Notes under the pieces: model-generated | What the model was told of the DNA's origin: nothing | What the model saw: the letters and a program-made list of their open reading frames with translations, nothing else | Databases searched by the model: none | Part shown: positions 45,834 through 57,117 of the stretch, piece after piece | How the letters are laid out: the number at the start of each line of letters is the position of its first letter | How positions within the stretch are numbered: position 1 is the stretch's first letter | Translations under genes and position numbers: made by a program | Source: Odontesthes bonariensis | Taxonomy: Eukaryota; Chordata; Actinopteri; Atheriniformes; Atherinopsidae | Direction: 5' to 3' | NCBI RefSeq assembly: GCF_027942865.1 | Contig: NC_134516.1 | Location: forward strand, 24,821,322-24,885,321 | DNA: 64,000 bases

Positions 45834-48695
45834 TCAGGTGTCATATGCACAGCTAAATAGAACTGTTTTCAGCCTGGATTTAAACATTGTCAGAGTTGAG
45901 GCCTGTCTCACATCTTCTGGAAGGCTGTTCCAGATTTTAGGAGCATAAAACTGAAACACAGCCTCACCTTGTTTAGTCCTGACTCTGGGCACCAACAGGA
46001 GACCCCTCCCTGAGGTTCTCAGAGCCCGAGTTGGTTCATATGGCTTTAACATGTCAGAGATGTACTTCGGCGCTTGACCATGAAGAGACTTGTACACAAG
46101 CAGAGCTGTTTTAAAGTCTATTCTCTGAGCGACAGGAAGCCAGTGCAGAGACCTGAGCACTGGACTAATATGGTCGTATTTCCTGGTTCTAGTCAGGACT
46201 CGAGCACCAGCGTTCTGGATGTACTGCAGCTGTCTTATAGCCCGTTTAGAGGGCCCAGTGAACAGGCCGTTACAGTAGTCTAACGTGCTGGAGACAAACG
46301 CATGGATCAGTCTTTCTAAGTCTGGTTTAGACACTATTCCTTTGATTCTGGCAATGTTTTTTAGATGGTAAAAAGCTGCTGATGTTACAGATTTAATGTG
46401 GCTGTTAAAGTTCAGGTCTGAGTCCAATATTACCCCGAGATTTCTAACTTGATAGTTAGGTTTTAGAGAGAGAGTCTCAAGGTGACTGATAACACTTTCT
46501 CTTTGTTTCTGTGGGCCACAGACAATGATTTCAGTTTTGTCTGAGTTTAGCTGGAGGGAATTGTTTTGCATCCACACACTTATCTGTTCGATGCAGCGAC
46601 ACAGTGTATCTACAGGCCCGTGTTCTCCTGCCGTCAGTGACACGTAGATCTGAGTGTCATCTGCATAGTTGTGGTAGGATATATTATAGCTGCGTATTAG
46701 CTGGCCTAGTGGAAGCATGTACAGATTGAACAATACGGGTCCCAGGATTGACCCATGGGGAACCCCACAGGTCATAGCCATTTGGTCTGAGACACAGTTA
46801 CCAATTTCAACAAAATATTTCCTTTCCTCCAGATAGGACTTGAACCAGTTTAAAGCACGACCAGAGATTCCCACCCAGTCTTCTAACCTCTGTAATAAGA
46901 TTGCATGGTCAACTGTGTCAAAGGCAGACCTCAGGTCCAGCAGAACTAAGACTGTGACTTTACTTGCATCTGTGTTCAGGCGGATGTCATTTGTACCTTG
47001 ATCAGAGCTGTCTCAGTGCTGTGGTGGGGCCTAAAGCCTGATTGGAAAGTATCAAAAGCATTGTTAGACAGGAGAAAGTCACTAAGCTTTTTCTAGGACT
47101 TTGCCTAAGAATGGCAGGTTTGATATGGGCCGGTAGTTGTTCAGCACTGTGGCATCAAGATTGCTCTTCTTTAGAAGGGGCTTAATGACAGCAGTTTTTA
47201 AGGCCTTTGGAAATGTTCCAGTCTGGAGTGAGATGTTGACTAGATGAGCGAGTTGTGGTAACAAACTGCTCAGCACAGACTTTAGGAATCTAGTGGGCAA
47301 CTCATCAAGGCAGCACGTTGATGAACTCAGACTGCAGATGGTCTCTTCGACTGTTTTGTCAGTAACAGGTGTGAAATGTGTCAGCTCTAGGTGTCTAGCT
47401 GGCTGCAGAGTAGTTATTTGTGTTGTGGAAATTATTGCATTTTTAATGCCTTGAACTTTGTCATTAAAGAATGTTGCAAACTCATTACACTTAGATGTAG
47501 AAATGAGTTCTAAAGGCAGTGAAACTGGAGGGTTTGTTAATCTGTTTACTGTAGCAAACAGGACACGAGAGTTGTTACTGCAGTTTTTGATGATTTCAGA
47601 AAAATAACTCTCCCTTGTTCTACGCAAAGTCTGGTTGAACACACATAGCTTTTCTTTGTAAGTCTCATAATGAACCTGGAGCTTTGACTTGCGCCATTTC
47701 CGTTCGGCTCTCCGGCACTCCCTTTTTTGTGCCCTGACCGACTCTTTTTTCCTCCATGGCGCCCTTTGCCTACTTTTAACCATTCTAACCTTGACAGGAG
47801 CAATGGTATCCAAAACATTTAAGAGACTTGATGTGTAAGAGTTCAACAGATCATCAACATCAGAACACAGGGTGTTCTCAAACCCAATCATTTCCATAAA
47901 CTGTGTCCCTGTTCTGTCATTTATGAGTCTTCCCCGAACAACTGCAGACCCAGCTGCTGGTTTGGGTAAAGTAGATAGGTCGAAGAAAACACAGAAATGA
48001 TCAGATAAAGCAACATCGACGACATTTACGTTTGAAATAACAACATTCCTTGAAATGAGCACATCTAGAGTGTGCCCTCTGTTGTGGGTGGGCTCAGTCA
48101 CATGCTGAGTTAGACCAAACATTTCAAGGACAGCAGTGAGCTCATTAGCTTCCTTGTTATGCGCTACGTCCACATGCACATTCAAGTCCCCTGTTATGAC
48201 TAAACAGTCAAAAGCAGTGCACACAATTGAAAGTAGTTCAATAAAATCATCAATAAAACAATTCTGTGGTGGTTTATAAATGGTGATATAAAGTATGGAA
48301 GATTGTTTTATCTCCATTTTGAATGACACATACTCAAATGATGAAAAAAACCCAAATGACAGCTTGTGGGTGGGTATATTGTCCCTGAACATGGCACAAA
48401 CACCCCCACCCCTCTTGTTTTCTCGTGTTTCAGACACAAAATTGAAGTGAGGTGGACTAGACTCAATCAGGACTGCATTTGCTGTGTTTTTGTCGAGCCA
48501 CGTCTCAGTTAAAAACATAAAATCAAGATTGTGAGAGGAAATAAAACTATTAATTAAGAATGATTTGTTACTTAAAGATCTGACATTGAGTACTGCGTGT
48601 TTGAGATTAGTTATAGTTGAACTGGATGCTGTGTTCTTGCAAGGGATATGTATAAGATTTCTCTGATTGGACAGTCTGATTGTCCCTCTCTTCAC
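45834..48695 (-). pseudogene. L2 LINE ORF2, endonuclease and reverse transcriptase
   Basis: The N-terminal part (48695-47082) is an AP-type endonuclease (FLTETWLDKN, GDLNVHVD, VALSDHF) running into the RT start (NNYRPISNLPFLGKVLEK). The C-terminal part (46874-45834) has RT motifs GVPHGSILGPVLF and YADDTQIYV and the usual SLHWLPVAQRIDF and VPRVRTKQGEAVF tail. About 200 bp between them hold two frame disruptions, near 47090 and 46985, that break the polymerase. Everything else is open, so this copy decayed recently. Confidence 0.9.
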
Positions 48696-48860
48696 TCCAT
48701 CCTTGGACCTCTGGCTGAGATGGTGTTTACCAACACAGAGGCCCTTAGCATCCTAGACAACAGCATTGACGCTGTTGGAAATGACAGCTGTAGGCACCGG
48801 TGGTGGGGGCCAAGCTGGGGGGGTTTTGGTCGATGGAGTAGGCTGGGGAGGGAGAGGGGC

Positions 48861-49880
48861 TCAATGATTCTTTGAAGATAGAATTCTTGATCTTGCCATG
48901 TTTGGCGTGAGAGGAACCATTTTAATCCCTGATTTCACCAAGCTTTCAAGGTGATCAGGAAATCTCCTGGGTGACGGTGGAGAAGAGAACGATGGTGAAA
49001 CATCTCTGGAGGGTGTAGATGCAGCAGGTGGGTCCCAGGCCTGTGGTGAGGGCCGTGGTGAAGGCGATGGTGGAGCTGCTGAATCCTGTGTTCGGGATGC
49101 TGGAGGTGCTGCTGTGGCTGCTGTGGCTGCTGTGGCTGAATCCTTTGCTGGGTCCTTGGGTGGCGAGGCAGGAGCTCTTCTCTGGCTCGTCTTTTCTCTC
49201 GGCGGCAGCACAGGACCCAGTCCTGGCCCTTGTCCTGGCCCTGGTCCTGGCCCCTTCTCATGCCTCAGAGCGTGGAGAAGATTATCCGTCAGTCGTCTCA
49301 CTCCACCTCTGTTCAGGTGTGGGCCTTTTCTTTGAAAGAGATCATCTCTTTGCCAGAAAAGATTAAAGTTCTCGATGAAATTAGGTCCTCTGGACTCACA
49401 GACTTTAGACAGCCATGTGTTCAACTGAAGCAGCCGGCTGAATTTGTTGATCCTCCTGTCGATGTTTGGGAGAGGTCCACTTATGAATGTTGGTATTGTC
49501 ACTTTTTCAAGACTCTCAAACAGTTTCTCAAAGTCTTTTTTTAAGATTTCAGACTGATTCTCTCTGATGTCCACTGCACCAACATGCACAATCAGCTGTT
49601 TCACCCCTTGGTGTTTTGCCAGTACCTCTGGTAGTAATCTTGTGATGTCAGAGACAGTGGCACTTGGATAGCTGCATGTAACCATTCTGTTTATGTTTAT
49701 ATTAGATATGGCTCTGTCTCCAAGCACAAGAGTATCTTTGACCTTGACACTTGGCACAGTTTCTCTGTCCATCTGCTGCTTTGTACCGTCTCTCTGTCTG
49801 TTACACTCAGTCACACTTGGCTCTGACAGTGGTGAAAATCTGTTTGTTAACTTTATTCCGGGTGATGTTACATCTCCTCT
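48861..49880 (-). CDS. L2 LINE ORF1, SGNH-type protein
   Basis: About 330 residues. The first half has the layout of the SGNH/GDSL esterase-like ORF1 proteins of CR1/L2 LINEs: a VLGD start motif, LIVHVGAVDI, PLPNIDRR, and the late GPHLNRGGVRRL. Residues normally catalytic are changed: GDR where the family has GDS, GAVD where it has GTND, and KGPH where it has DGLH. The second half is low-complexity (GPGPG repeats, then Ala/Ser/Pro-rich). The frame is open but the esterase is probably inactive. The true start codon is uncertain. Confidence 0.75.
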   Translation of the reverse strand, partial: RGDVTSPGIKLTNRFSPLSEPSVTECNRQRDGTKQQMDRETVPSVKVKDTLVLGDRAISNININRMVTCSYPSATVSDITRLLPEVLAKHQGVKQLIVHVGAVDIRENQSEILKKDFEKLFESLEKVTIPTFISGPLPNIDRRINKFSRLLQLNTWLSKVCESRGPNFIENFNLFWQRDDLFQRKGPHLNRGGVRRLTDNLLHALRHEKGPGPGPGQGPGLGPVLPPREKTSQRRAPASPPKDPAKDSATAATAATAAPPASRTQDSAAPPSPSPRPSPQAWDPPAASTPSRDVSPSFSSPPSPRRFPDHLESLVKSGIKMVPLTPNMARSRILSSKNH

Positions 49881-50400
49881 GTTGAGGGTATGTGGCACTG
49901 AACCAAATGCATTTGCAAGATCCAGAAATATAACATTGATACTAATCTTAATTTTAAGCAACACGTTAAAAAAGTCACAAATACAATTAAATCTAACTTA
50001 TCAAATTTCAAACATATGAGACCCTTCCTGACTATGGAGTCAGCAAAAACTTCTACGTATGCAGTGATACTTCCTCGAGTTTCCTGCTGTTATACAACAT
50101 GGTCACATACATCAGAGTGCAAAATCTTGGACTTTGATAGCTCTCAGCTGTTTTTGGATGTCTGTCTCATCTTTCAGGTTTCCAAAGGATTAGCCCCTCC
50201 ACTATTACAGGATTCCATAAAGACAGAATCCTCTAGAGTAAACACCAGAGCACTAGAGGAGACTGATGTGCAATGATGCAGGACTAAGTTTGGCCAAATG
50301 GTGGAGTCCATCAGAGGAACAGTGCTGGAACACACTGCCAACTCGTGTTAGAAACTGGGACAATTCCACCACCTTTAAAAAGACCCTTAAAGGCCTACAG

Positions 50401-51603
50401 GAAGGTGATTTTTTTGCACAAAACTAAAATAGCAGATCGATTCCTTATATACCATGGAATTTTTTTATGATTTTAAAATAATTTTAGGCCCCTGGATAGT
50501 CCTGATTAGGCCCAATAAACTATCACCACATTTGACTCGAATTTGGCAAACTGGAACGACAGGTGCGTGACGTCGCGAGTGCCAGCTGCTGGAACAACCC
50601 CCAGTAGTTCTAGTAGCGAAGCCAGCAGTTTGCCAGACCTGGACAGCTTCTTCACGGCAAATTTCGATGTGTGCCGCGGGGACGTCGCTTGGAAATATAA
50701 AACGTTGGGTTCAGTGCAGTTTTTATTGCGAGTAGATATACGAAGTGCGTGTGTTGCCCTCAGCACCAGCAGCTCACACCACCGGGGACAGAGGAAGCAG
50801 AGAGACCTGTGGTCTTGTGTCTGTGTCTCCCTGTCCGCCTGCCTCCTCTCTGGTGAAATCAGCCGGAGCGCATCCCGCCGTGTTCAGCTCCCTGCGGTGC
50901 GGACACTCAGGGGGAATCCACCTGGCGGAGAGCGGACACACTCTCCGCCAGGTGGAGAGTGGAAATCAGCTGGCAGAGCGATCATGTCCACGTCGGGGTT
51001 CTTGATGATCGCTCCGACCGCAGTGAGCAACGCAATTCCGGTTATTTTGACAAAATAAAATACCCGTTGCCTTTTATCATAGGGAAAGCCATTACGTGCT
51101 GTTGTTTTGAAAACAGGAAGTGAACCTATCCTCGTTGTAGCTAGCTTGAAACTGCCGTTTTGACAGGAAATGACGGTATGCCGGGTTGCCACCGTCCTGC
51201 AGTGCTTCTGTCTCGGCTTGTACGGTGTCGCGGGGCAACTGATTTGTCACTCACAAAACAAGTTGAATTGTCGCTAGATTCAGCCAGATTGAGCCCGAAA
51301 GTCGCTAAGTCGCTAGATTATTTTTTTTTGTCGCCAGAGATGGCCAAAAGTCGCTAAATCTAGCGACAAAGTCGCTAAATTGGCAACAATGAGGCAGCCA
51401 GGAAAAACCATGGCACATGTGACGTCGCACGGAAGCCCCGCCCCCAGTCTGGAATTCCAGGAAGGTTTCCTAGCGGCAAATTCAAAATCGCAAATTTCAT
51501 GCGTTTATGAAATGTTTTGGTGTAGAGTCCAATGATCATTATTGTTCCTCTGTGTATGTATTATCATTATGTATTGGGTGTAGTGTCAGCTTTCTGTAGG
51601 CCT
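50401..51603. mobile_element. TTAA-target TIR element, copy 2
   Basis: Same ends as copy 1 (AGGCCTACAG... and ...CTTTCTGTAGGCCT) with TTAA at 50397-50400 and 51604-51607, inserted in the LINE sequence coding TLKQWLK. Outer 200-300 bp match copy 1, but the middle is linear rather than a stem. Near 51185-51390 there is a further block rich in GTCGCTA(A/G) and TTTAGCGAC, probably a nested MITE. No transposase. Confidence 0.87.
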
Positions 51604-51901
51604 TTAAACAGTGGTTGAAAACAGCCAGAGCTGCTCTCATGGGTCACCTCTCCATCTTTTCCCTTTTGTGTACGGACTCTTAACTTTGATGTGAATCTTT
51701 CTAAAGATTTTCTGTTTGTTCTTTAGTTTTTTGTCATGGTGTATTGTCTGTGTGTTTTTATGATACCTGCCTGAGGACAACGGATGAAATTTAGCAACTG
51801 TGCTAACATATTTACATGGATGCTTTGCTGATATGTTGATTAATGTGCAGAGTCCTAACCAAATAAATAAGAAATAAAATAAAAACCTCCTCCACACTGA
51901 C

Positions 51902-52488
51902 CTGTGGCCCGGTGGACCCAGAGGATGAGCCGGCTCTGTTCCTGGTGGAGGGGTTCTGCTCCTGGTTCAGCTCCAGGTTCTGCTCCAGGTTCTGCTCCTG
52001 GTTCTGCTCCTGCTTCTGCTCCTGCTTCAGCTCCTGCTTCAGATCCTGGTTCTGCTCCTGGTTCTGCTCCTGGTTCTGCTCCTGCTTCAGTTCCTGCTTC
52101 AGTTCCTGGTTCAGCTCCTGGTTCAGCTCCTGCTTCAGCTCCTGGTTCTGCTCCTGCTTCAGCTTCTGCTTCAGCTCCTGCTTCTGCTCCTGGTTCTGCT
52201 CCTGGTTCAGCTCCTGCTTCAGCTCCTGCTTCAGCTCCTGGTTCTGCTCCTGGTTCAGCTCCTGCTTCAGCTCCTGCTTCAGCTCCTGGTTCTGCTCCTG
52301 GTTCTGCTCCTGGTTCTGCTCCTGCTTCAGTTCCTGGTTCTGCTCCTGGTTCAGCTCCTGGTTCTGCTCCTGGTTCTGCTCCTGGTTCTGCTCCTGCTTC
52401 AGTTCCTGGTTCTGCTCCTGGTTCTGCACCTGGTTCTGCTCCTGCTTCAGCTCCTGCTTCAGCTCCATTCTGGTCTGACTGATGGACT
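51902..52488 (-). other. Minisatellite exon candidate
   Basis: On the minus strand this stretch starts after a TTGCAG acceptor at 52489-52494 and ends at a CCACAG|GTCAGT donor at 51900-51901, with a continuous frame of about 195 codons. The product would be an array of QEQN and QELK tetrapeptides followed by NPSTRNRAGSSSGSTGPQ. No neighbouring exon or known family was recognised, so a gene is only possible; the bulk is the minisatellite below. Confidence 0.35.
51950..52468. repeat. 12-bp minisatellite
   Basis: About 43 units of the form (C/T)(A/T)GCTCCTG(C/G)TT(C), written on the plus strand as alternating TTCTGCTCCTGG and TTCAGCTCCTGC types. Because the unit is divisible by three, at least four frames on both strands remain open throughout. 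Confidence 0.95.
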
Positions 52489-52494
52489 CTGCAA

Positions 52495-53326
52495 CTGTCA
52501 GCACATACGATAAGATCCAGCTGTGGCGCGCAGCGTGTTAAACCACACCCACTTTTCTTCTTCTCTTGATAACCTTTCTGCACAGTTTTTAACCATCCAG
52601 TCACATTCCATTAAGGCGAGACACGGCAGGCAAAAACAGTGATTTTTCCGATGTGTTCTTTAGACCTGCTATAAAGAAAACGTTGAAAACATAAATTAAA
52701 ATGTTTATTTTATCACAAATTTGTTTACTCGCGGCAGTACGTTTCACCCGAATTGACCAAAAAGTTAGCATTCCAACGCGCCATGCTGATCTTCGTCTGT
52801 TTACTGAAGTCTGTCATGACCGGTATCGTTGGAAAGCTCTGAGTCTCCTGCACAATAACATGTCACCCAAATAACGGCACTTCCTTTCTATCAGTAACCA
52901 ATCGTGGATGTCTAAAGGCAGATTTATAGCTAATGACAGAATCTCATTGGCTGCTGCTCGTTTCTGCTAACGTGATTCGCTCAGATGCAACACATGTTCG
53001 ACTCTGACACTTCTGTGTTTAGCTTTCGCTGAATCTCCGAAAATGCCCCGTAACACCGCAACTTTCACAGAAGAGAAAGCAACAATTGAGCTTTGCAAGA
53101 TGCAATAAAAGAAAATGACGGAGTTAATGACGGTGCCTGTGCGACACAGCAGTGGCACCGTCATAAGTCATACATGTTGCACGTCTCAATGAATTGATAT
53201 GCCATCTTTTATTGGTTTGAGCTTGTATTCTTTATTAATATGATTATTTTATTCAATATTAGTATTACTAAGGGCCTGAGCATTTATTCTGTTTTTGAGC
53301 AAATACAAATGTATTGAATTCTCCTA
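52495..53326. other. Non-coding stretch, nothing recognised
   Basis: No transposon end or coding exon was recognised between the minisatellite and the nested hAT cluster. Confidence 0.45.
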
Positions 53327-53434
53327 TTTAAATCTAGGACTGGGCGATTAATCGAGTTTTACGATTTCTCGAGATGTTTTATGAAATCGAGAAAGATTTT
53401 GACATATCGAATTTCTCGAGTTAATGCTGTAGAA

Positions 53435-55945
53435 CAGCGATTCCCAACCTGGGGTGCGCGCCCCCCCTGGGGGTGCGCCAGAGAGGTCAGGGGGTGCACG
53501 AGACCTCTTCGGGTTAGAGGCATTTAAACGGCCGGATTGTGTAATGATACGCTCATATCTATTATCTGCCGATGGTTCAAATCATTCGAGATCATAAAGC
53601 CTGTTTTGCATCTCACAGCCTCTAATAAACGATGTAATACACATGACGTCGTATTGTATAATCCAGTCCCATCAAAGCAAATCATAATAGCTATGAAAAC
53701 CTTAACTATTTTTTATCTGTATCAGCCTCCGTAGTTAGAACGTTCGAATACTGACTGAGCCCACCCACACTTGTTCCCGCACAGTTAACGTTAAGTTAAT
53801 GTTAGTAAAAGAAATGACATACTTTTGAAACTATGGCTGACAAACGCAAAAATGACACAGACAGCACAGCTGGGGTGAAAAAGAAAATTAGGACCTACAA
53901 TGAGAGCTATATTATGATGGGGTTTACCCTGGGAACAGACAACCGACCGGAGTGCGTGATATGCGGTGAAAGGTTAGCTAATGATAGCATGAAACCCAGC
54001 AAAATAAAGCGGCACCAGACGACAAAGCATCCTGAAACGGTTGGGAATGATCGTAGTTTTTTTCTAAGGAAAGAACAGCTTCTTAAGGCAAACAAGCCAA
54101 TGGATATCAGAGCCGCGTTTAATAGGGCTGGCAGTGATATGCAGAAGGCTACTGAAGCCTCTTTTAAGTGTTCGCTTTTAATTGCAAAAGCAAAAAAACC
54201 TCACAGCATTGGCGAACAGCTCATCAAACCAGCTTGCATTAAATTAGTTGAGAAACTGTGTGGCCCACAGGTGGCAGACAAAACTAAAAACTGTGCCACT
54301 CTCGAATAACACAGTGAAGGACCGAATCGATAAGATGGCAAATAACTGCGAGCAACAGCTGGTAGAAAATCTTAGAAAGGGGCAGTTCGCCATACAGCTT
54401 GATGAAACTACAACTGTAGCAAACGAGGCTGTGCTCATTGTTTATGTACAATTTATTGAGGGGGAAGATCTGAAGCAGGACATTCTTATGTCTGTCAACC
54501 TTACCACCACTACCAGGGGTGAGGATATTTTTACAGCAGTGGATTCTTGCTTCTCGTCCCAAAAGCTTCCCTACGAGAAGGTAGTTGCATGTTGTTCAGA
54601 TGGCGCTGCCTCGATGATGGGTAAAAACAAGGGCTTTAACAGTCGCTTGAAAGAAAAGGCCCCACACTGTATAATATTTCACTGTATGATACACCGCCAG
54701 GCACTGGCCAGCAAAAAACTGTCTGACGACCTCAGTGAAACACTCGCGACTGTAGTTAAAGTCGTGAATTTCATCAAAGGTCGCGCCACCAGACAGCGTC
54801 TGTTCGCAGATTTATGCGAAGATGAAACGCACCAAACACTCCTCCTGCACACAGACGTGCGCTGGCTCTCACGGGGCCGAGTGCTGGCGCGTTTTGTGGA
54901 ATTGGGTGAAAAAGTAGGTGAATTTCTCAAAACTCACAGCCCCTCACTGTTAGAGAAGATAACTGAGTCATTCTGGGTTAAAACTGCATACCTAGCCGAC
55001 ATCTTCAGTCTGTACAATGAAACGAACAAGCGTCTCCAAGGCGCGGAGTCCAACATCATGGAATGTAAAGAGGCGCTTGACACATTCGTGCGTAAACTTG
55101 AGTATAGGGTCGGGAAGATGGAAAGGGGAGAGCTACAACAGTTCCCACTACTGCTGAAACAATACAGAAATGATCCTGAAACGATCCCTGTATCTGTCCG
55201 TCGTGAGTTTACCAGACACATGAACGCATTGCAAGAGGAGATTAAATCACGGTTTGCCGACACAGATGAATACGTTTCGAAGGAATCGTGGGTGTTGGAT
55301 CCCTTTATTGCAAAAGTCGAGGATGTGCACTACCTTGATTGTGAAGACGAGCTCACCGACATCCAGGCCAACTCTCTGTCAAAGAGATATTTCCAGGTAG
55401 GCCCACGGTATTGCATTTAATATTGTATCACTTGCGATGTCTAATAAGCCTCTGTGCTCGCGCTACTTGGGGTGTTGGACATATTTAAGCATAATTCAAT
55501 TCATTCTTTATTTATTTCATTCAAGGAACACGGATTTAAAAAGTTTTGGACTGTGAAGGCACCCAGCATTGCTCCAAGACTCACACTACATGCCACAACA
55601 AGGATCATACTCCCGTTCAGTACCACATATCTTTCAGAGACGGCCTTCAGCGCTCTTGTCGCAATCAAAACTAAAGCGCGCAACAGACTGGAGGTGCACA
55701 ATGACTTTAGACTGGCTGTCACTCAAATCACTCCTGATATTCCAGCCCTGGCTGTGGCTATGCAAGCCCAAGGTTCTCATTGATGAATGTAGGCCTATTA
55801 ATGCCATGCACTGTAAGATATGAAATAAAATGTGTTCAAAAATTTGTTAAATAAAATGTGTTCAAAAATAGAAATATATGATTTTCCTTTAATAGCTTTT
55901 TTTTTGGGGGGGGGGGGGGGGGAGAAAAAAGGTTGGGAATCACTG
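53435..55945 (+). mobile_element. hAT transposon 2, nearly intact
   Basis: A 2,511-bp element with terminal repeats CAGCGATTCCCAACC / CAGTGATTCCCAACC and the 8-bp duplication CTGTAGAA (53427-53434 and 55946-55953). It carries a full-length-looking transposase gene on the plus strand. A run of about 15 G near 55907-55922 lies close to the right end. Confidence 0.95.
53833..55783 (+). pseudogene. hAT transposase (ZBED5/SCAND3-like) with intron, one frameshift
   Basis: ATG at 53833 opens a protein of about 600 residues. A BED-type zinc finger lies near residues 35-65 (CVICGERL, then HQTTKHPE), the catalytic core begins at FAIQLDETTTVANEA, then MMGKNKGFNSRLKEKAPHC, WLSRGRVL, and the dimerisation end STTYLSETAFSALV; the stop is at 55781-55783. 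Only one defect is visible, a one-base frameshift in an A-rich stretch near 54283-54292. A 129-bp intron (55397-55525, TTCCAG|GTAGGC ... CATTCAAG|GAACAC) is phase 0 and rejoins the frame exactly. hAT 1 lacks this intron. It may have been mobile until recently. Confidence 0.88.
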
Positions 55946-56949
55946 CTGTAGAACCTAAATTAACAAGATTTCGTCACTCTTATTTTCCTTCTGTGCTGTG
56001 GAGCTGTCCGCTCCCAGTGTTTCCCACACATAGACTAATTTGTGGCGGTGCGCCACAGATTCAACACCGGCCGCCACATATTGCGTTTCGTTATTATTTT
56101 TTTTTTTAACGCTATTTAAAAAAAATACTCGTATTCGTTCAGCTGCATTTCCTTTCCCTGCTCTCCCTCAGTCTCTCTGTCCCTCGCGTCTCTCTCGCAT
56201 AGCCTACTCACACACACAGCCCCTCCCCTCCGTGCTTCCCTGGAAGCTTGCTAGCTTCAGCGTCGCGTTAGATTAGCTCTATAGCTCTGGCTCAACCGAA
56301 ATAAGACGACTGCCGAAATTCACGAAAGGTTGGTATCACGTGCACCTTTATAAAATCACACATTAAAAAGTCCTATAAAAATATTTTATATTTTGAATAC
56401 AATGTTGTCCCGTCCCGTCCCGACCCATAGCAAACAAGCGATTACGCCTTCTTTATAAAGTTAACTAGTCGCAAGTTTGTCGTAAAAAATAAAATAAAAA
56501 TGTAGTTGGGTTGTCGAGGTCATAACACTAGCAGCTGTGAATCAAATAAAGTAGTTTTTTTACCTCTTACACTGAATGTTTGCTGCTTCAATCCAGATGA
56601 GTATTGAAAAATATTTTCCGCGATTGAAAGAGAGACGTGCGTGTTGATGATGAGGAGCAGCCTGAACCGGAGGTATCAGTCTGAAACAGCTGAACAGTCC
56701 GACCAGTGTAATTACAGGGTCCCCCCAGGATTGTTAAACCTAAATTTAATACTTTTAAGACCTTTTTTAATGCCTTTTCAAGTAAAATTTAATACTTCTA
56801 TCGCACCCATTATTTAAATAATATTGAACGACATTCAATAAAGAAAACACTTAAGTTTTATCACATTTAACCCATTTTACCTCTTAAGAGATTACGTCTC
56901 TATTTGGCAAAAGAATGTACATTTATGGAAAATACAATTAAAAACACAT

Positions 56950-57113
56950 TTAAAGTTGCATTATAAAATCGCCGATCCAGTACCTTACATGCAAGTCCAA
57001 CTGTTTGGACTTGGTGGTCTTGTTAAGGCTTTCGTCGAACATAACGATGAAGGCATCTGCGCCATTGACTTCTTTCGTCATTTCTTGAGTAATAAACGGT
57101 GCAAGACCAAATT
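56950..57113 (-). pseudogene. Transposase fragment (ZNF862/hAT-like)
   Basis: About 55 residues reading FGLAPFITQEMTKEVNGA and then FDESLNKTTKSKQLDLHVRY, a segment near the catalytic start of ZNF862-like hAT transposases. The rest of the gene is absent, replaced by the sequence from 57118 on. Confidence 0.7.
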
Positions 57114-57117
57114 TTGT

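Larger units (their letters stand above)
45646..49885 (-). mobile_element. L2-clade LINE, near full length
   Basis: A minus-strand element of about 4.2 kb with both open reading frames and the 3' terminus AATAAAATTGGCTTGCCT. It is inserted in the RT of the RLE LINE between LDLANAFGSVPH and LIWKAFEYFRVP. It is the same family as the fragment at 27004-27898, from which it differs by only a few percent. The 5' limit is placed where the RLE sequence resumes and is good to a few tens of bases. Confidence 0.88.
40042..49938 (-). mobile_element. RLE-type LINE, second copy, carrying three insertions
   Basis: On the minus strand, inserted into the CR1/L2-like LINE between FKYLGVIV and NFKQHVKK. Its own pieces are about 49886-49938 (RT motif LDLANAFGSVPH), 45386-45645 (LIWKAFEYFRVP, GCTISPLAFTMAMEI), 41023-42770 (rest of RT, thumb, zinc motif and endonuclease) and about 40042-40310 (3' UTR). 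It starts inside the RT, so it is 5'-truncated. The L2 at 45646 and the hAT at 42771 interrupt the RT, and a hAT fragment interrupts the C-terminus. Confidence 0.85.
34134..51890 (+). mobile_element. CR1/L2/Rex-like LINE split by later insertions
   Basis: One LINE copy is spread over 17.8 kb. Its own pieces, in order: 34134-34663 (AP-endonuclease: ICESWL, RGGGVLIYV, ADFNIN), 34926-35834 (end of endonuclease GLSDHNFI and start of RT), 39499-40041 (RT: FLDLKRAFDTINHDVL, YADDIVLYC, FKYLGVIV), 49939-50400 (NFKQHVKKVTNTIKSN onward) and 51604-51890 (TARAALMGHL, 3' UTR and A-rich tail). Adjoining pieces continue the same protein across each gap, so the interruptions are later insertions. The copy also has its own frameshifts and stops and is dead. 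Assignment to CR1, L2 or Rex is from motif style only. Confidence 0.85.

Noticed and set aside
49019-49366. Plus-strand frames across L2 ORF1
   Set aside because: They are antisense to the low-complexity half of ORF1.
51904-52482. Plus-strand 188- and 192-codon Ser/Phe/Cys and Ala/Pro/Ser repeat proteins
   Set aside because: They are frame by-products of the 12-bp minisatellite; the minus strand at least has splice-like borders.
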